64,000 bases of DNA from an uncultured Clostridia bacterium (GCA_944392465.1 CALXWR010000001.1:36604-100603), one strand, 5' to 3'. Numbered from the stretch's first letter, positions 1 through 11,224 are shown. Numbers and translations are program-made. Notes: a model not told the origin generated them from the sequence alone.

Positions 1-944
1 TCTTCTGCTGTTTTTTGTAAATTAGCATCAATTGTAAGAATTACGTCAGAGCCAGAAACTGCCTCTTGTGCTGTATATTCACTTGTTACTGCACCATCTA
101 CTGTCATATCTACTTGTTTTACTCCGTCCGTACCTTTTAAATAATCTTCAAAAACATATTGAATTCCGGATTTTCCTATTACATCGTCATTTCTGTATTT
201 ATCTTTCTTTTCTTCATATTCTTCTGCACTTATTGCACCCACATAACCTAACACATGTGATGCTAAGCTTCCTGATTTATATGAAACTATAGGTTCTGTA
301 ATAACATACATTCCAGAAAGCATTGAGTTTTGCTCTCTTATTTGAACTGCAGAAATATTACTAATATCTTTTGCTATTGTTACTGATTTTGTTGTACTAT
401 ATCCATTTCTAGAAATTTCATATCTAACAGCCATAATTTTTCTTGCCATTGCATTATCTGTTTCTGTAATTTCGTATTTTTGTTTTAATGCTTGAAAAGC
501 TTGTTCAGCTGTATAGTTTTCATCCATGTCGTATTGCTTTTTCCAATTTTTTTGTGCTTCTTGGGTTTCTTGTGTAAATTTAAATGGATCAATTTGTATT
601 GGTAAATTATCTATAAAAGTATCTTTATTTGATTCTAATATTTCTATAAATTTCTTTATTGAATTATTTAAGCCAGCATCATCTACTTTTGTGCTATATA
701 TTTCCACACTATAGCCTGTTGCTGTGGATACAAGTTCTACACCTGTTCTATCTTTTACCGAACCTCTCGCTGCTTTTATTACAGATTCTCTAGTAAGTCT
801 TGAATTTGAAGTTTCTCTATATTCTGCTCCATGAATAATCTGTAAATTGAAAAGTTGAATTAATAAGACAATTCCTATTATGTATACAATAGCTGTAACT
901 ATATTGTATCTTATCCTACTATCTCTTTCTATGTCTTTACCCAT
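1..944 (-). CDS. mrdA: Penicillin-binding protein 2, elongasome transpeptidase (N-terminal part; runs off the window)
   Basis: Class B penicillin-binding protein that cross-links peptidoglycan during rod elongation with RodA and MreBCD. About 314 N-terminal residues are present; the gene continues past the left edge, so the transpeptidase domain with its SxxK serine is not visible. What is seen: a short cytoplasmic start (MGKDIERD), one membrane anchor at about residues 14-36, then the PBP dimerisation domain with the family motif RGSVKDRTG at residues 60-68. The start ATG at 944 follows a GGTGG Shine-Dalgarno. It lies 29 bases downstream of mreD as the last visible gene of the mreBCD operon, the usual place for mrdA/pbpA. 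This placement argues against the sporulation paralogue SpoVD, though the missing half would decide. Confidence 0.9.
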   Translation of the reverse strand, partial: MGKDIERDSRIRYNIVTAIVYIIGIVLLIQLFNLQIIHGAEYRETSNSRLTRESVIKAARGSVKDRTGVELVSTATGYSVEIYSTKVDDAGLNNSIKKFIEILESNKDTFIDNLPIQIDPFKFTQETQEAQKNWKKQYDMDENYTAEQAFQALKQKYEITETDNAMARKIMAVRYEISRNGYSTTKSVTIAKDISNISAVQIREQNSMLSGMYVITEPIVSYKSGSLASHVLGYVGAISAEEYEEKKDKYRNDDVIGKSGIQYVFEDYLKGTDGVKQVDMTVDGAVTSEYTAQEAVSGSDVILTIDANLQKTAE

Positions 945-973
945 TTTTCACCACCTTTATTCCTGTATATTTT

Positions 974-1516
974 TTAAAAATACCTTGTAAGAATATTTCT
1001 AGTTTTAAATGTTTCTTCAAGTATATGTCCTAATTTTTGTATTATTGGATATATTATTATTGTTATTATTACATTATATAAAGTTTCTATAAATAGAATT
1101 TTTAAAAAGCCTAAAATTTCTACTGTAACTGGTAAAGTTATTAAGCTAAATATATATGTTCCCACTTCAAATATTATAGTAGAGCAAATTATCATTAGTA
1201 TAATAGTAATTCTACTCTCTTTTGAAAAGTTTTTATCTAAATACTCCCCAGCAAGTCCAATTATTCCTAACATTATACCAGAAACCCCTATTCTACGTCC
1301 TATTACAATATCTAAGTAAAACCCAAATATTATTCCTAATACCAAGCCTACTTTTTTCCCTGCAAAAAGCCCTATAAGCAATATAAATATTACAAATAAA
1401 TTAGGTTGTACTCTAGCTATAGTAAACCATGTAAAAAAATTTGACTGCAAGAAATATATTATAAAAAAAGATAATATTAATAATAATACTGCTATTACTT
1501 TTTTCACTTTCACCAT
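974..1516 (-). CDS. mreD: Rod shape-determining protein MreD
   Basis: Integral membrane partner of MreC in the elongasome. The 180-residue protein is almost entirely hydrophobic, with about five or six membrane segments, and carries the MreD pattern of a proline-containing loop (ARVQPNLFVIF, near residue 34) followed by GLFAGKKVGLVLGIIFGFYLD. Length fits the family (about 160-180). It sits between mreC and PBP2 in the standard order mreB-mreC-mreD-mrdA. Sequence conservation in MreD is low, so the call rests on topology, size and operon position together. Confidence 0.9.
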   Translation of the reverse strand: MVKVKKVIAVLLLILSFFIIYFLQSNFFTWFTIARVQPNLFVIFILLIGLFAGKKVGLVLGIIFGFYLDIVIGRRIGVSGIMLGIIGLAGEYLDKNFSKESRITIILMIICSTIIFEVGTYIFSLITLPVTVEILGFLKILFIETLYNVIITIIIYPIIQKLGHILEETFKTRNILTRYF

Positions 1517-1616
1517 TCCTTTCTCTTAGTCAAATTTTTTATTTAAATTGCTATATCTATTTTTGTATTATTTACATTTTTCTATTATATATTTTTTGTC
1601 TAACTCTAATTACGTC

Positions 1617-2447
1617 TTATTTCTTTGTTTCGCTATTTGTTATTACAAGAACTGTGTTAAGCTTTGTAAAATCAACTGCTGTATCTACTAATGCATATCT
1701 ATCAGTAATGTTACTTGTATTTATAACTTCTCTAATCGTACCAATGTGAATTCCCTTTGGATATATTCCTCCTATACCAGATGTTTCTACACTATCGCCT
1801 TGTAATACCACCGCATCTGTTGGTATAAAAGTTGCTTTAAGTGATGTTTTATCGTCTAATGTCCCTTGCACAACAATTGTATCTTCAGTTGTACTAATTG
1901 TGCTTGTTACTGCTGAAGCAGTATCTACTAATGTTTGTACTTTGGCAGTATCTGATGTTACAGATATTATATGTCCAACTAGTCCACTATCTGCAATTAC
2001 TGTCATTCCTTCTTGTACATTATCATCTGTACCGACATTTATAACAATTGTGCTACTGTAATTACTAATATCTCTATTTATAACGTCTGCTGGTACTGTT
2101 TCATAATCTGAATACTTTTGCTTTAAATTTAGATTTTCTTTTAAAGTTTCATTTTCAGCTTTTATTACTTCAAGTTCTCTTAATGATTGTTCCAATTCAC
2201 TATTAATTTGCTTTAATTGTGCATTTTCTTCCTTTAAAGTATCCATATCGGCAAAAAACGTATCATTTCCACTTATTTTGTTTTTTAAATAAGTAAATCC
2301 ATTTTGAACTGGCATTACAAAAACATTAAAAATATTTTCGATAAATGATAATTGGTTAACATTGCTATTAGTACATGCAACTAATATTATTAAGATTATA
2401 ATTGTTATTATAATTCCTATTATTCCATTTTTCTTATTTCTATTCAT
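1617..2447 (-). CDS. mreC: Rod shape-determining protein MreC
   Basis: Bitopic membrane protein that links cytoplasmic MreB filaments to the extracellular transpeptidase. It is 276 residues long with one N-terminal membrane segment (about 9-26), a coiled coil (about 66-112, rich in LKEEN/LEQSL heptads) and a beta-rich C-terminal domain. The C-terminal domain contains the MreC signature IVINVGTDDNVQEGMTVIA then GLVGHI. It lies 28 bases after mreB and 100 bases before mreD. Confidence 0.95.
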   Translation of the reverse strand: MNRNKKNGIIGIIITIIILIILVACTNSNVNQLSFIENIFNVFVMPVQNGFTYLKNKISGNDTFFADMDTLKEENAQLKQINSELEQSLRELEVIKAENETLKENLNLKQKYSDYETVPADVINRDISNYSSTIVINVGTDDNVQEGMTVIADSGLVGHIISVTSDTAKVQTLVDTASAVTSTISTTEDTIVVQGTLDDKTSLKATFIPTDAVVLQGDSVETSGIGGIYPKGIHIGTIREVINTSNITDRYALVDTAVDFTKLNTVLVITNSETKK

Positions 2448-2475
2448 GTTAGCTAATCATTCCTTTTCAAAATAA

Positions 2476-4223
<1,748 letters not shown>

Positions 4224-4259
4224 AAAAATAAATCCTTTCTATAGCCCCCGTAAGTAAAA

Positions 4260-4517
4260 CTAAACTTTTCTATATATGAATATGGCAAGTACCATGCCAA
4301 TTATACTAGCAATATTTATTTTAAACATTAATCCAAATGTTATAGTAATTACGCTTAAATCTAATGTTATTGGTGTTGAAAGTCCAAAACTTTGGCCATA
4401 GCCAAGCCACCATAAAAAGTCCACACTAGATGCAAGCTCTCCAAGAAGTCCTCCTACAACAATACCACATAAAATAAAAACCACTAAAATCCATATATTT
4501 TTATCTCTTGTTGCCAT
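4260..4517 (-). CDS. DUF4321 small membrane protein
   Basis: This 85-residue protein has two predicted membrane helices (about 8-27 and 60-82) joined by a glycine- and serine-rich loop. It matches the small DUF4321 proteins that Clostridia encode just upstream of radC/mreB. It lies 36 bases before radC and is probably the first gene of the elongasome transcript. No function is known; membrane association and neighbours suggest a link with cell shape, which is inference. Confidence 0.75.
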   Translation of the reverse strand: MATRDKNIWILVVFILCGIVVGGLLGELASSVDFLWWLGYGQSFGLSTPITLDLSVITITFGLMFKINIASIIGMVLAIFIYRKV

Positions 4518-5002
4518 ATTTATTATATCCTCCTCTTTTGCTTATATTCACCTTAATTACTATACTTATGTATTATATCTTGTCTTGCCAATTTTTTCAA
4601 GATTTAGAGGAAAGTTTTTCTATTTATTTTTTTTATTTATTATGATAAAATTAAAATATCTAAATGTGAAAAAATACTAAATATAGAGCCAGAGTTTTAA
4701 TTTTAAAATATCTTTAAACATAATTACAATTTTAAAAGCTCAGCATAAAATATTTATTAATTTTAAAAATTAAAATGATAAAAGTCTTTTAATTTGTTTT
4801 ATTATATGATATATTATTAGTTACCATTTTTTAGTTATACAAATATAATATTGTAATACTATAATTGCTTACTTTTTAAACTTTTTATAAATTTAAGAAT
4901 AGCTAAAGAACAAAGCGACCTTGGTCGCCCTTTGTTCTCGCAATATAGAGGTTATTAAATAAAATTTGGTTAGAGCATAAATTGCTCGAATGGAGGTTTT
5001 TA
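4518..5002. other. Intergenic region between divergent DUF4321 and mecA
   Basis: This is 485 bases without a convincing gene. It is very AT-rich and should hold the promoters of both divergent units. It contains a bulged palindrome at 4907-4938 (copied in inverted orientation near 11362) and, at 4955-5005, the mecA leader that is nearly identical to that of the UPF0016 gene at 22.2 kb. Confidence 0.7.
4907..4938. repeat. Bulged palindromic repeat, copy 1
   Basis: AGAACAAAGCGACC pairs with GGTCGC..TTTGTTCT around a 2-base loop with a 2-base bulge, giving a 14-bp stem. There is no U-tract after it, so it is not an ordinary terminator. Its reverse complement shares 15 bases (AGAACAAAGGGCGAC) with a second hairpin at 11362-11390. 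Confidence 0.6.
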
Positions 5003-5005
5003 ATG
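4955..5005 (+). promoter_or_regulatory. mecA translational leader hairpin, shared with the UPF0016 gene
   Basis: A short stem (GAGCA, loop, TGCTC) lies 4 bases before the GGAGG Shine-Dalgarno of mecA. About 42 of 48 bases of this leader recur at 22158-22204 before an unrelated gene. The conserved core GCTCGAATGGAGG includes the ribosome binding site, so control at the level of translation initiation or mRNA stability is plausible but unproven. Confidence 0.5.
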
Positions 5006-5656
5006 AAGTTTGAAAAAATTAACGATAACCAAATGAGAGTTATTATTTCTATAAAAGATTTAGAAGATAATGATATAAGTTTACATGATTTTATGTCAAA
5101 TTCTTTAGAATCACAGGATTTGTTTTTTGATTTACTTGAAGAAGCTGAAGAGAAGATTGGCTTTCAAACTAAAAATTGCCAAGTTCGAATTGAAGCATTA
5201 GCAATGTCTGATGATAATTTTGTACTTACAATAACGAAAATCAAACCTAATACTAATAAAAAACGTGTTCATACACCAAGCCGTAGGTCAAAACCTGTTG
5301 CCAAAAGAAAATCTCATACTCCCATTGAGCTAAACTATTTAATATATAAATTTAACTCGTTTGATGATTATTGCTATTTTATCGAATTTTTAGTAAAAAA
5401 TAAGCTTATAAATGCTGTTAAAGTAGCTGAAAAAATATATTTATATTTGTATAAGAATTGTTTTTATTTAGTACTATATAATTTAAACACTAAATATAGT
5501 AATATCACAAAATTCTATACAATTATAACTGAGTTTGGTTCATATATATCAAATCCAGATATTTTTATACATAGATTAAATGAATCTGGAACATTATTTA
5601 TGAAGAATAATGCTTTCAAAAAGAGCTTTCTTCACTTTACTTCAAAGGCAAAATAG
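5003..5656 (+). CDS. mecA: Adaptor protein MecA
   Basis: ClpC adaptor that delivers substrates for proteolysis (competence and sporulation control in Bacillus). The 217-residue product begins MKFEKINDNQMRVIISIKDL and has the MecA two-domain form: an N-terminal substrate-binding domain (about 1-75, with SLHDFMSNSLESQDLFFDLLEEAE), a basic linker (KKRVHTPSRRSKPVAKRK) and a C-terminal domain (about 105-217). The ATG at 5003 is preferred over 4982 because GGAGG lies 7 bases upstream of it and the family starts with MKFEK/MEIE. It is monocistronic, with a bidirectional terminator behind it. Confidence 0.9.
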   Translation: MKFEKINDNQMRVIISIKDLEDNDISLHDFMSNSLESQDLFFDLLEEAEEKIGFQTKNCQVRIEALAMSDDNFVLTITKIKPNTNKKRVHTPSRRSKPVAKRKSHTPIELNYLIYKFNSFDDYCYFIEFLVKNKLINAVKVAEKIYLYLYKNCFYLVLYNLNTKYSNITKFYTIITEFGSYISNPDIFIHRLNESGTLFMKNNAFKKSFLHFTSKAK

Positions 5657-5711
5657 TTTTGAAATATAAAAAAAATGAAATTATTACATAATAAAAAATT
5701 ACAAATAAATA

Positions 5712-5762
5712 AAAAACACTCAAAATGTTAGATTTAATTTTAACATTCTGAGTGTTTTTTAT
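5712..5762. terminator. Bidirectional terminator between mecA and the M23 peptidase
   Basis: A 17-bp stem (AAACACTCAAAATGTTA / TAACATTCTGAGTGTTT, one mismatch) is flanked by A-tract and T-tract, so it can terminate both converging genes. Confidence 0.9.
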
Positions 5763-5833
5763 TTTATATTTTGTGTCAATCAACTAATTTTTTAATTTTA
5801 ATTAACAATCTATTAATTAATAATCCTTAAATA

Positions 5834-6829
5834 CTAATAAACATAGTTTTGAGGATTGTATGTAATTCCATTTTTTCTTACCTCTAAGTGCAAATGAGGA
5901 CCTGTTGAATTTCCTGTTGAACCTACTTTTGCTATAATCTCTCCTTGTGATACGCTTTGGCCTGTTGAAGCAATTAATTGGCTACAATGGGCATATACTG
6001 TTGTTACACCGTTTCCATGATCTAATTTTATACAATATCCATATCCGCCACTCCAACCAGCGTATGTTACTGTACCACTTGCAGCTGCTTTAATAGATGT
6101 GCCTGTAGGTGCTCCTATATCAATTCCTGCATGAGTATGGTCTCTTACACTATCATTACTTCCATATCTTGAAGTTATAACTCCTGAAATTGGATTTATT
6201 AGATTTATACCCAAATTTACATATCCAGAAGAAGAACCTGAACTATATGCATTTCCAGAATATACAACAACCGGCTTTTCTTTATATAATTTTGCTACAC
6301 ATTTTTCCACAGACGTAAATTTTTTTATTTTTTTATCATATTTTTCTACTATTCCTAATTCATCTTGGTTTGCACTATCTTTGTCTTCTAATTTTTCTAT
6401 TACTTCTTCAGCTTTTTTAAATGATGAAACATAAAACTTTTCTTTTTTATCATCTGTTATAGCATAATATTTATAATAAGGAGTTCCACTTTCAGTTACT
6501 TTGCTATATATTTCATCATCATTTGTGTTTATATCTTTCTTCAGTAAACAAAGTTTATAAGTAGGCATTGCATCAACTTGAACAAAAGCAATATTTTCTT
6601 TTGAATCTCCTGCTGTATAATCATTTAATTTTTCCTGAAGCTCACTCTTGTTTGATGTATATCCAATAACCTCACCGTTTAAACTAACCTCATATGTTGG
6701 ATTATAAAACAATACTACTAAAGCTAATAATATTAAGAATGACAAGAACATTAGAATTATTAATTTTATTGATTTTCTTGTTGTTACAGCAATTTTCTTT
6801 AAAATACTAATTTTAAACACTCCCATCAA
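5834..6829 (-). CDS. Membrane-anchored M23 family metallopeptidase
   Basis: Zinc peptidoglycan endopeptidase or a degenerate relative. The 331-residue protein has one N-terminal membrane segment (about 22-42) and a C-terminal M23 domain (about 211-331). The zinc ligands H233 and D237 (HAGIDIGAP) and H314 (HLHLEV) are all present, with H281 (YAH) as the catalytic histidine, so the enzyme should be active. Residues 45-200 form a lysine-rich extracytoplasmic region. It resembles the sporulation SpoIIQ/SpoIVFA class in architecture, but the intact zinc site does not force that call. It is convergent with mecA. Confidence 0.88.
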   Translation of the reverse strand: MMGVFKISILKKIAVTTRKSIKLIILMFLSFLILLALVVLFYNPTYEVSLNGEVIGYTSNKSELQEKLNDYTAGDSKENIAFVQVDAMPTYKLCLLKKDINTNDDEIYSKVTESGTPYYKYYAITDDKKEKFYVSSFKKAEEVIEKLEDKDSANQDELGIVEKYDKKIKKFTSVEKCVAKLYKEKPVVVYSGNAYSSGSSSGYVNLGINLINPISGVITSRYGSNDSVRDHTHAGIDIGAPTGTSIKAAASGTVTYAGWSGGYGYCIKLDHGNGVTTVYAHCSQLIASTGQSVSQGEIIAKVGSTGNSTGPHLHLEVRKNGITYNPQNYVY

Positions 6830-6888
6830 TTTTATTTTTTGCTTTACTTCATTTCACATACTTCTCACTTTGCTAAATAATTGTATAT

Positions 6889-6937
6889 TAAAAAAAGAAT
6901 TTAAACAATTTTTAAATCTGTTTAAATTCCTTTTTTA
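6889..6937 (-). terminator. Terminator downstream of the coat-like genes
   Basis: An imperfect hairpin (AAAAAAGAATTTAAACA / TGTTTAAATTCCTTTTTT) is oriented with a U-run on the minus strand and lies 59 bases after the end of the 81-residue coat protein gene. Confidence 0.65.
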
Positions 6938-6995
6938 ACTTACTTATATTTGAACTCTCTTCTTTTTCCTCTCATAATCTCTTTTTTTCTTTAGT

Positions 6996-7241
6996 TTATT
7001 GTTGTACACTATTTTTTACATCCTGTATTTCCGTAATACTTGCAGGAGCAGCTGGTTTATAGTATCCTTTAGATTCTGCAGTTTTGAAAAGTTCATATTG
7101 AAAACTCTCATCATTATTTCTTATTTGTTGTAAAGTCTGTCTTAGAGACATATTCTCAGTTTCAGAAATAGCAGTTTGATAAGACCCAAGACTTGCTTTT
7201 ACACTTGATAAAATATCATTAACCATTGTTTTCTCGTCCAT
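6996..7241 (-). CDS. CotF-type spore coat protein
   Basis: The 81-residue helical protein has the CotF-family pattern (DILSSVKASLGSYQTAISE, then LRQTLQQIRNNDESFQYELF, KGYY near the C-terminus). In endospore formers these small ferritin-like-fold proteins are coat components; abundance in the coat is known for the family, not shown here. It is 13 bases after a second small coat-like gene, so the two form an operon. GAGG Shine-Dalgarno is present. Confidence 0.75.
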   Translation of the reverse strand: MDEKTMVNDILSSVKASLGSYQTAISETENMSLRQTLQQIRNNDESFQYELFKTAESKGYYKPAAPASITEIQDVKNSVQQ

Positions 7242-7254
7242 AATAACCTCCTAT

Positions 7255-7443
7255 TTAATTATTTAAAAAAGACATTAACTTTTGTTTTGTATTAAGACTA
7301 TCTTGAGCAGCTTTAGTAAACATCTGCTTTATTTGAGGATCAACTGCTTGTGAAGCATATGCATTTAATTTTTGATATGACGTTTCATGAGCCCCTATGA
7401 AATGTCTTAAATTTTGCAATTCAACTTGACTTAAATTAGACAA
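7255..7443 (-). CDS. Small CotF-like spore coat protein
   Basis: The 62-residue, wholly helical protein contains LRHFIGAHETSYQKLNAYASQA, a motif seen in small Clostridial coat-associated proteins usually encoded beside a CotF homologue, as here. Ribosome binding site AAAGGGATG lies upstream. The pair resembles two halves of one coat protein split over adjacent genes. Function is inferred from family and neighbour only. Confidence 0.65.
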   Translation of the reverse strand: MSNLSQVELQNLRHFIGAHETSYQKLNAYASQAVDPQIKQMFTKAAQDSLNTKQKLMSFLNN

Positions 7444-7515
7444 TTTACCATCATCCCTTTCTTTAAATTTATATCTCTATTATGACCACTTTTAAAAAAT
7501 TTATTCTAAAATTTT

Positions 7516-7583
7516 GTCACTTATTTAACCTGTCCCCAAAAGTGACAACTGTGGCAGAAAAGAGCCTGTCCCTAAAAGTGACA
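7516..7583. repeat. REP-like tandem repeat at the 3' end of pcrA
   Basis: The 19-mer CCTGTCCCCAAAAGTGACA (7529-7547) recurs with one change at 7565-7583, and an inverted GTCACTT lies at 7516-7522. The copies can form bulged hairpins (GTCACTT/AAGTGAC and AACTGT/ACAGTT). This is the type of sequence found at repetitive extragenic palindromes mobilised by REP-associated transposases; no transposase is in the window. One copy begins directly after the pcrA stop codon. Confidence 0.65.
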
Positions 7584-7584
7584 G

Positions 7585-9925
7585 TTAAATTATTTGTAGG
7601 TTTGCGAATTTTGCCATTAATCTCTTATGGCCTGCTTTGTCAAATGATATGTCTAATTTGTAATCTTCTCCTTCTTCTTCTATTTTGTTTATTGTTCCTT
7701 CTCCAAATTTTTTATGGTATATTCGTTGTCCTTCTTTATATTTTGAAATATCAAAGCTTGTTTCTGCTTTTTTCTTATTGTTTAATGAGTTTAGGAAACT
7801 TTCTGCTGTTTTGAATTGAAAACCTGTGTTTATGCTTGATGCTGCTACTTTTGATATGTTTCCTACATTTTCTACACTTCTTATATCGCCTATGTTTGAG
7901 TTTCCATTTATTGAATATCTTTTTGTATTTTTGCTTGCTCCGTATTCCCATTTGTATGGGCTGTCTTCAAATTCATCTATGTTTTTGTTTCCTTCTAGCT
8001 CATCATATCCTTCCAATAAGTCTGATGGAATTTCATTTATAAACCTTGATATTTGATTATAACTTGTTGATCCAAATATTGTTCTTTTTTTAGCACAGGT
8101 TAAATACAAGTATTGTTTTGCTCTAGTTATTCCAACATAGAATAAACGTCTTTCCTCTTCTAGTTCTTTTGGTTCTCCTATTGATTTATTTCCTGGAAAA
8201 ATTCCTTCTTCCATTCCTACTAAAAACACAACAGGAAATTCTAATCCTTTTGCACTATGTAGTGTCATAAGTGTAACAGAATCTTCGGTATCCTTCATTC
8301 CGTCTATATCACTGCTTAAGGTTATTCCTTCTAAGAAATCTGCTAATGTATTTTCCGCTTCCTCTTCTTCAAATTCTATCGCAACTGTTAAAAATTCTTC
8401 CAAGTTTTCTATTCTGGTTTCCGCTTCTGTTGTATTTTCTTGTTCTAAAGCTTTTACATATCCTGTTTTATTTAATGTTTCTTTTATAAGTTCAGATATG
8501 CTTAATTCTTCTATTTGTCCTCTTAATTCTTCTATTGTTTTTATAAATTCATCTGCATTTACTTTTACTCTATTTAAACCATATTCATCTGCATGTTTTA
8601 TTACATCAAACATTGAAAGTCCAGTTTTTTCTGAAATCTCGCTAATATTATCTATACTAGTTTTTCCAATACCTCTTTTAGGCTCATTTATAATTCTCCT
8701 TAATGAAATATTATCCGAGAAATTATATATTAATCTTAAATATGAAATGATATCTTTTATTTCTTTTCTTTCGTAGAACTTTAAACCTCCTACTATTTTA
8801 TATGGAATTCCTTCTCTTCTTAAGATTTCCTCTATTGCTCTTGATTGTGAGTTCATTCTATATAGTACTGTAAAATCTGAATATTTAAAATATTCTTCTC
8901 TTCTTAAATGATTTATTTCTTCTACTATATATCTACCTTCATCATACTCATCATCTGATTTATGTATTACAGGAAGACTTCCTTCATCATTTTCTGTCCA
9001 AAGTTTTTTCTCGTATTTGTTTTCATTGTGTTTAATAACTGAGTTAGCTGCTTTTAGTATATTTCCAGTACATCTGTAATTTTGTTCTAGTTTTATAATC
9101 TTCGTTCCTGGAAAATCTTTTTCGAAGTTTAGTATATTAGATATATCTGCCCCTCTAAAGCTATATATTCCGTTGGTCATTGTCTCCAACAACTGTTATA
9201 TTTCCATGTTTTGAGGCTAGTATTGTAACCAATGTAAATTGTGCTTTATTTGTATCTTGATACTCATCTACAAGTACATATTGGAATTTATTTGTGTAGT
9301 ATTCTAATGCATCTTCATTTTCTGTAAGTATTTTAATTGTATAGTTTATTATATCATCAAAATCTATTGCGTTATTTTCTTTTAATCTATGCTGATATAA
9401 TTCATATACTCTTCCTATAACCTCTTTTCTATAATCTCCTGCATATTTAGTTTGATAAGCTTTTGGTTCAAGCATTTCGTTTTTTCCATTGCTTATTTCT
9501 GATAAAATGCTTCTGTCCGTAAACATTTTATCGTCTATTTTTAGTGTTTTCATACATTCTTTTATAAGTGTTCTCTGGTCAGATGTATCAAATATTAAAA
9601 ATGAATGGTCAAAGCCAAGTCTATCAATATATTTTCTTAATATTCGTACACAAATTGAATGGAATGTTCCTATCCACATATCTTTTGCTGCTTCTCCAAC
9701 TAAGTTTTCCACTCTTTCTTTCATTTCATTTGCAGCTTTATTTGTAAATGTTATGGCTAATATATTCCATGGTTTAATATATTTTTCACTCATTAAATAT
9801 GCAATTTTATGAGTTAACACTTTTGTTTTACCACTTCCAGCTCCTGCAATTACCAAACAAGGTCCTTCCGTGGCAAGTACCGCTTCTTTTTGTTTATCAT
9901 TTAATCCTTCTATTAAATCTTGCAT
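7585..9925 (-). CDS. pcrA: ATP-dependent DNA helicase PcrA/UvrD, read through a +1 frameshift at a CGG codon
   Basis: Superfamily 1A 3'-5' helicase of repair and replication restart. Frame 0 (9925-9173, 251 residues) has Walker A AGAGSGKT (27-34), the DEYQDT motif II and the start of motif III, VVGDNDQ. It then reads CGG AAT ATA TAG and stops. Skipping base 9172 (C of CGG) gives GGA ATA TAT AGC TTT, i.e. ...DNDQ-G-IYSFRGADISNIL, the unbroken PcrA motif III. It then runs to 7585 (528 residues) with TLMTLHSAKGLEFPVVFLVG and EERRLFYVGITRAK. Joined length is 779 residues, slightly longer than the usual 720-750. Both halves are intact and conserved, so the gene looks functional if the shift occurs. 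Confidence 0.93.
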
Positions 9926-10197
9926 TACTTTTCTCCTTTATTTTATTCTTCCAATTATTAATATTTTATATTAATTAAATATTTACTCTTAGTTTTACAA
10001 ATACTTTTTATATGTTCATTCTGCAAACTCTTTAGTTTCTCTAAACATTTATTTGCATTAATTATTCTAACTTATCTGTATTATTTTTTCAAGCGAACAT
10101 TTAATTATTTTTTATATTTCTTATACTTAAATAATTACTACACTTTTCTTAACATATTTGCAAGAATTTAAGATAAAATTTTAAAGTATATAAATAT

Positions 10198-10953
10198 CTA
10201 TATACTCATTGCTATAAGACCAACTAGTATACCAATAATATTACCTATAACTGTACTTTTTCCCATATATAATTTATTCGATTCTGGTGTTAACTCACCA
10301 GATACTATGTATATCATTGCACCTGCTGCGAAAGCTAAACATATGCCTATTACCTTTTCAGAAATTCCTCCAAGGATACATCCAACTAAAGCACCGATTG
10401 CCGTTGTAATACCTGATAATATTACATACCACAAAATTTTACTAACCTTCATGCCTCCATTCTTTAATGGAACAGCCATAGAAAGTCCCTCTGGAATATC
10501 ATGAAAGCAAATTGTAATTGCAAGCGACAACCCTAGCTTAATAGATGATTCAAAACCAGAACCTATTGCAAGTCCTTCTGGAAAGTTATGTATTGCAAGT
10601 CCTACGCTAATAATTAATCCTGCCTTTAATAAACTTGTTTTAGAATTATCCACAGCTTTAACTGATTTTGAAATTGTGTTATCCACATATATATCACATG
10701 CCACCATAACAACAATTCCTAATACTATCCCAACTACTGTATTTAATAAATTTGATATATCTAGTGCTTCTGGAATTAACTCAAAACAAATAATTGAAGT
10801 CATAAGTCCAGATGTGAGTGCAAGTACAAATCCCAGAAATCTATTACTGGTTTTATTTAACTTTACACCAATTATTCCTCCCAAAGTAGTACCAAAAGTA
10901 CCAAAAAACAAACCAATTAAACCAGTTTTTAAAATTTCTTGAATAATGATCAC
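10198..10953 (-). CDS. ZIP family divalent metal transporter
   Basis: Membrane transporter for zinc or a similar divalent metal. The 251-residue protein has about eight membrane helices and both signature helices of the family: HNFPEGLAIGSGFE (H122) and HDIPEGLSMAVPLK (H151). It resembles the bacterial ZupT/GufA branch. The apparent start is GTG at 10953, but this overlaps the strong Shine-Dalgarno GAGGTGAT, so initiation may be a few codons later at a non-standard ATT. It stands alone. A small hairpin in its 5' region (about 11052-11081) could be regulatory, but no known riboswitch class was recognised. Confidence 0.88.
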   Translation of the reverse strand: MIIIQEILKTGLIGLFFGTFGTTLGGIIGVKLNKTSNRFLGFVLALTSGLMTSIICFELIPEALDISNLLNTVVGIVLGIVVMVACDIYVDNTISKSVKAVDNSKTSLLKAGLIISVGLAIHNFPEGLAIGSGFESSIKLGLSLAITICFHDIPEGLSMAVPLKNGGMKVSKILWYVILSGITTAIGALVGCILGGISEKVIGICLAFAAGAMIYIVSGELTPESNKLYMGKSTVIGNIIGILVGLIAMSI

Positions 10954-11179
10954 CTCTAATCACAATTTATTTATCTAATTTAGTTATATAACAAGTATAT
11001 TCTTTAAAACAGTAGTTAATACCAATAAATATTTGCAAAATAGATAAGCTAGTGACAATGGGGATAGCCTCAATGGCACTTGTTCTTTAAATATATATTT
11101 TATAGTAATAATTTTCTTGCTTCTGCATATAATATATTAATATATTTTTTTATATAGCATATTTTTTATCCCCTTACTA

Positions 11180-11208
11180 TTGACATTTACCTACTAAAGT
11201 TATATAAT
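11180..11208 (+). promoter_or_regulatory. Consensus promoter of the initiator tRNA gene
   Basis: A perfect -35 TTGACA (11180-11185) and a perfect -10 TATAAT (11203-11208) are separated by exactly 17 bases. Transcription should start near 11215, ten bases before the tRNA. Confidence 0.9.
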
Positions 11209-11224
11209 AAATATGTTGATACAT

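Noticed and set aside
7529..7583. CRISPR array
   Set aside because: Only two copies with a 17-base spacer and no cas genes; the sequence fits a REP-type repeat better.
7585..9925. pcrA as two independent genes
   Set aside because: The apparent start of the second part (MLETMTN) is an accidental out-of-frame extension upstream of motif III; homology begins at the Gly after the CGG.
10954..11190. Metal riboswitch upstream of the ZIP transporter
   Set aside because: A hairpin is present near 11052-11081, but I could not match conserved bases of the czcD (NiCo), yybP-ykoY or other known metal riboswitches.
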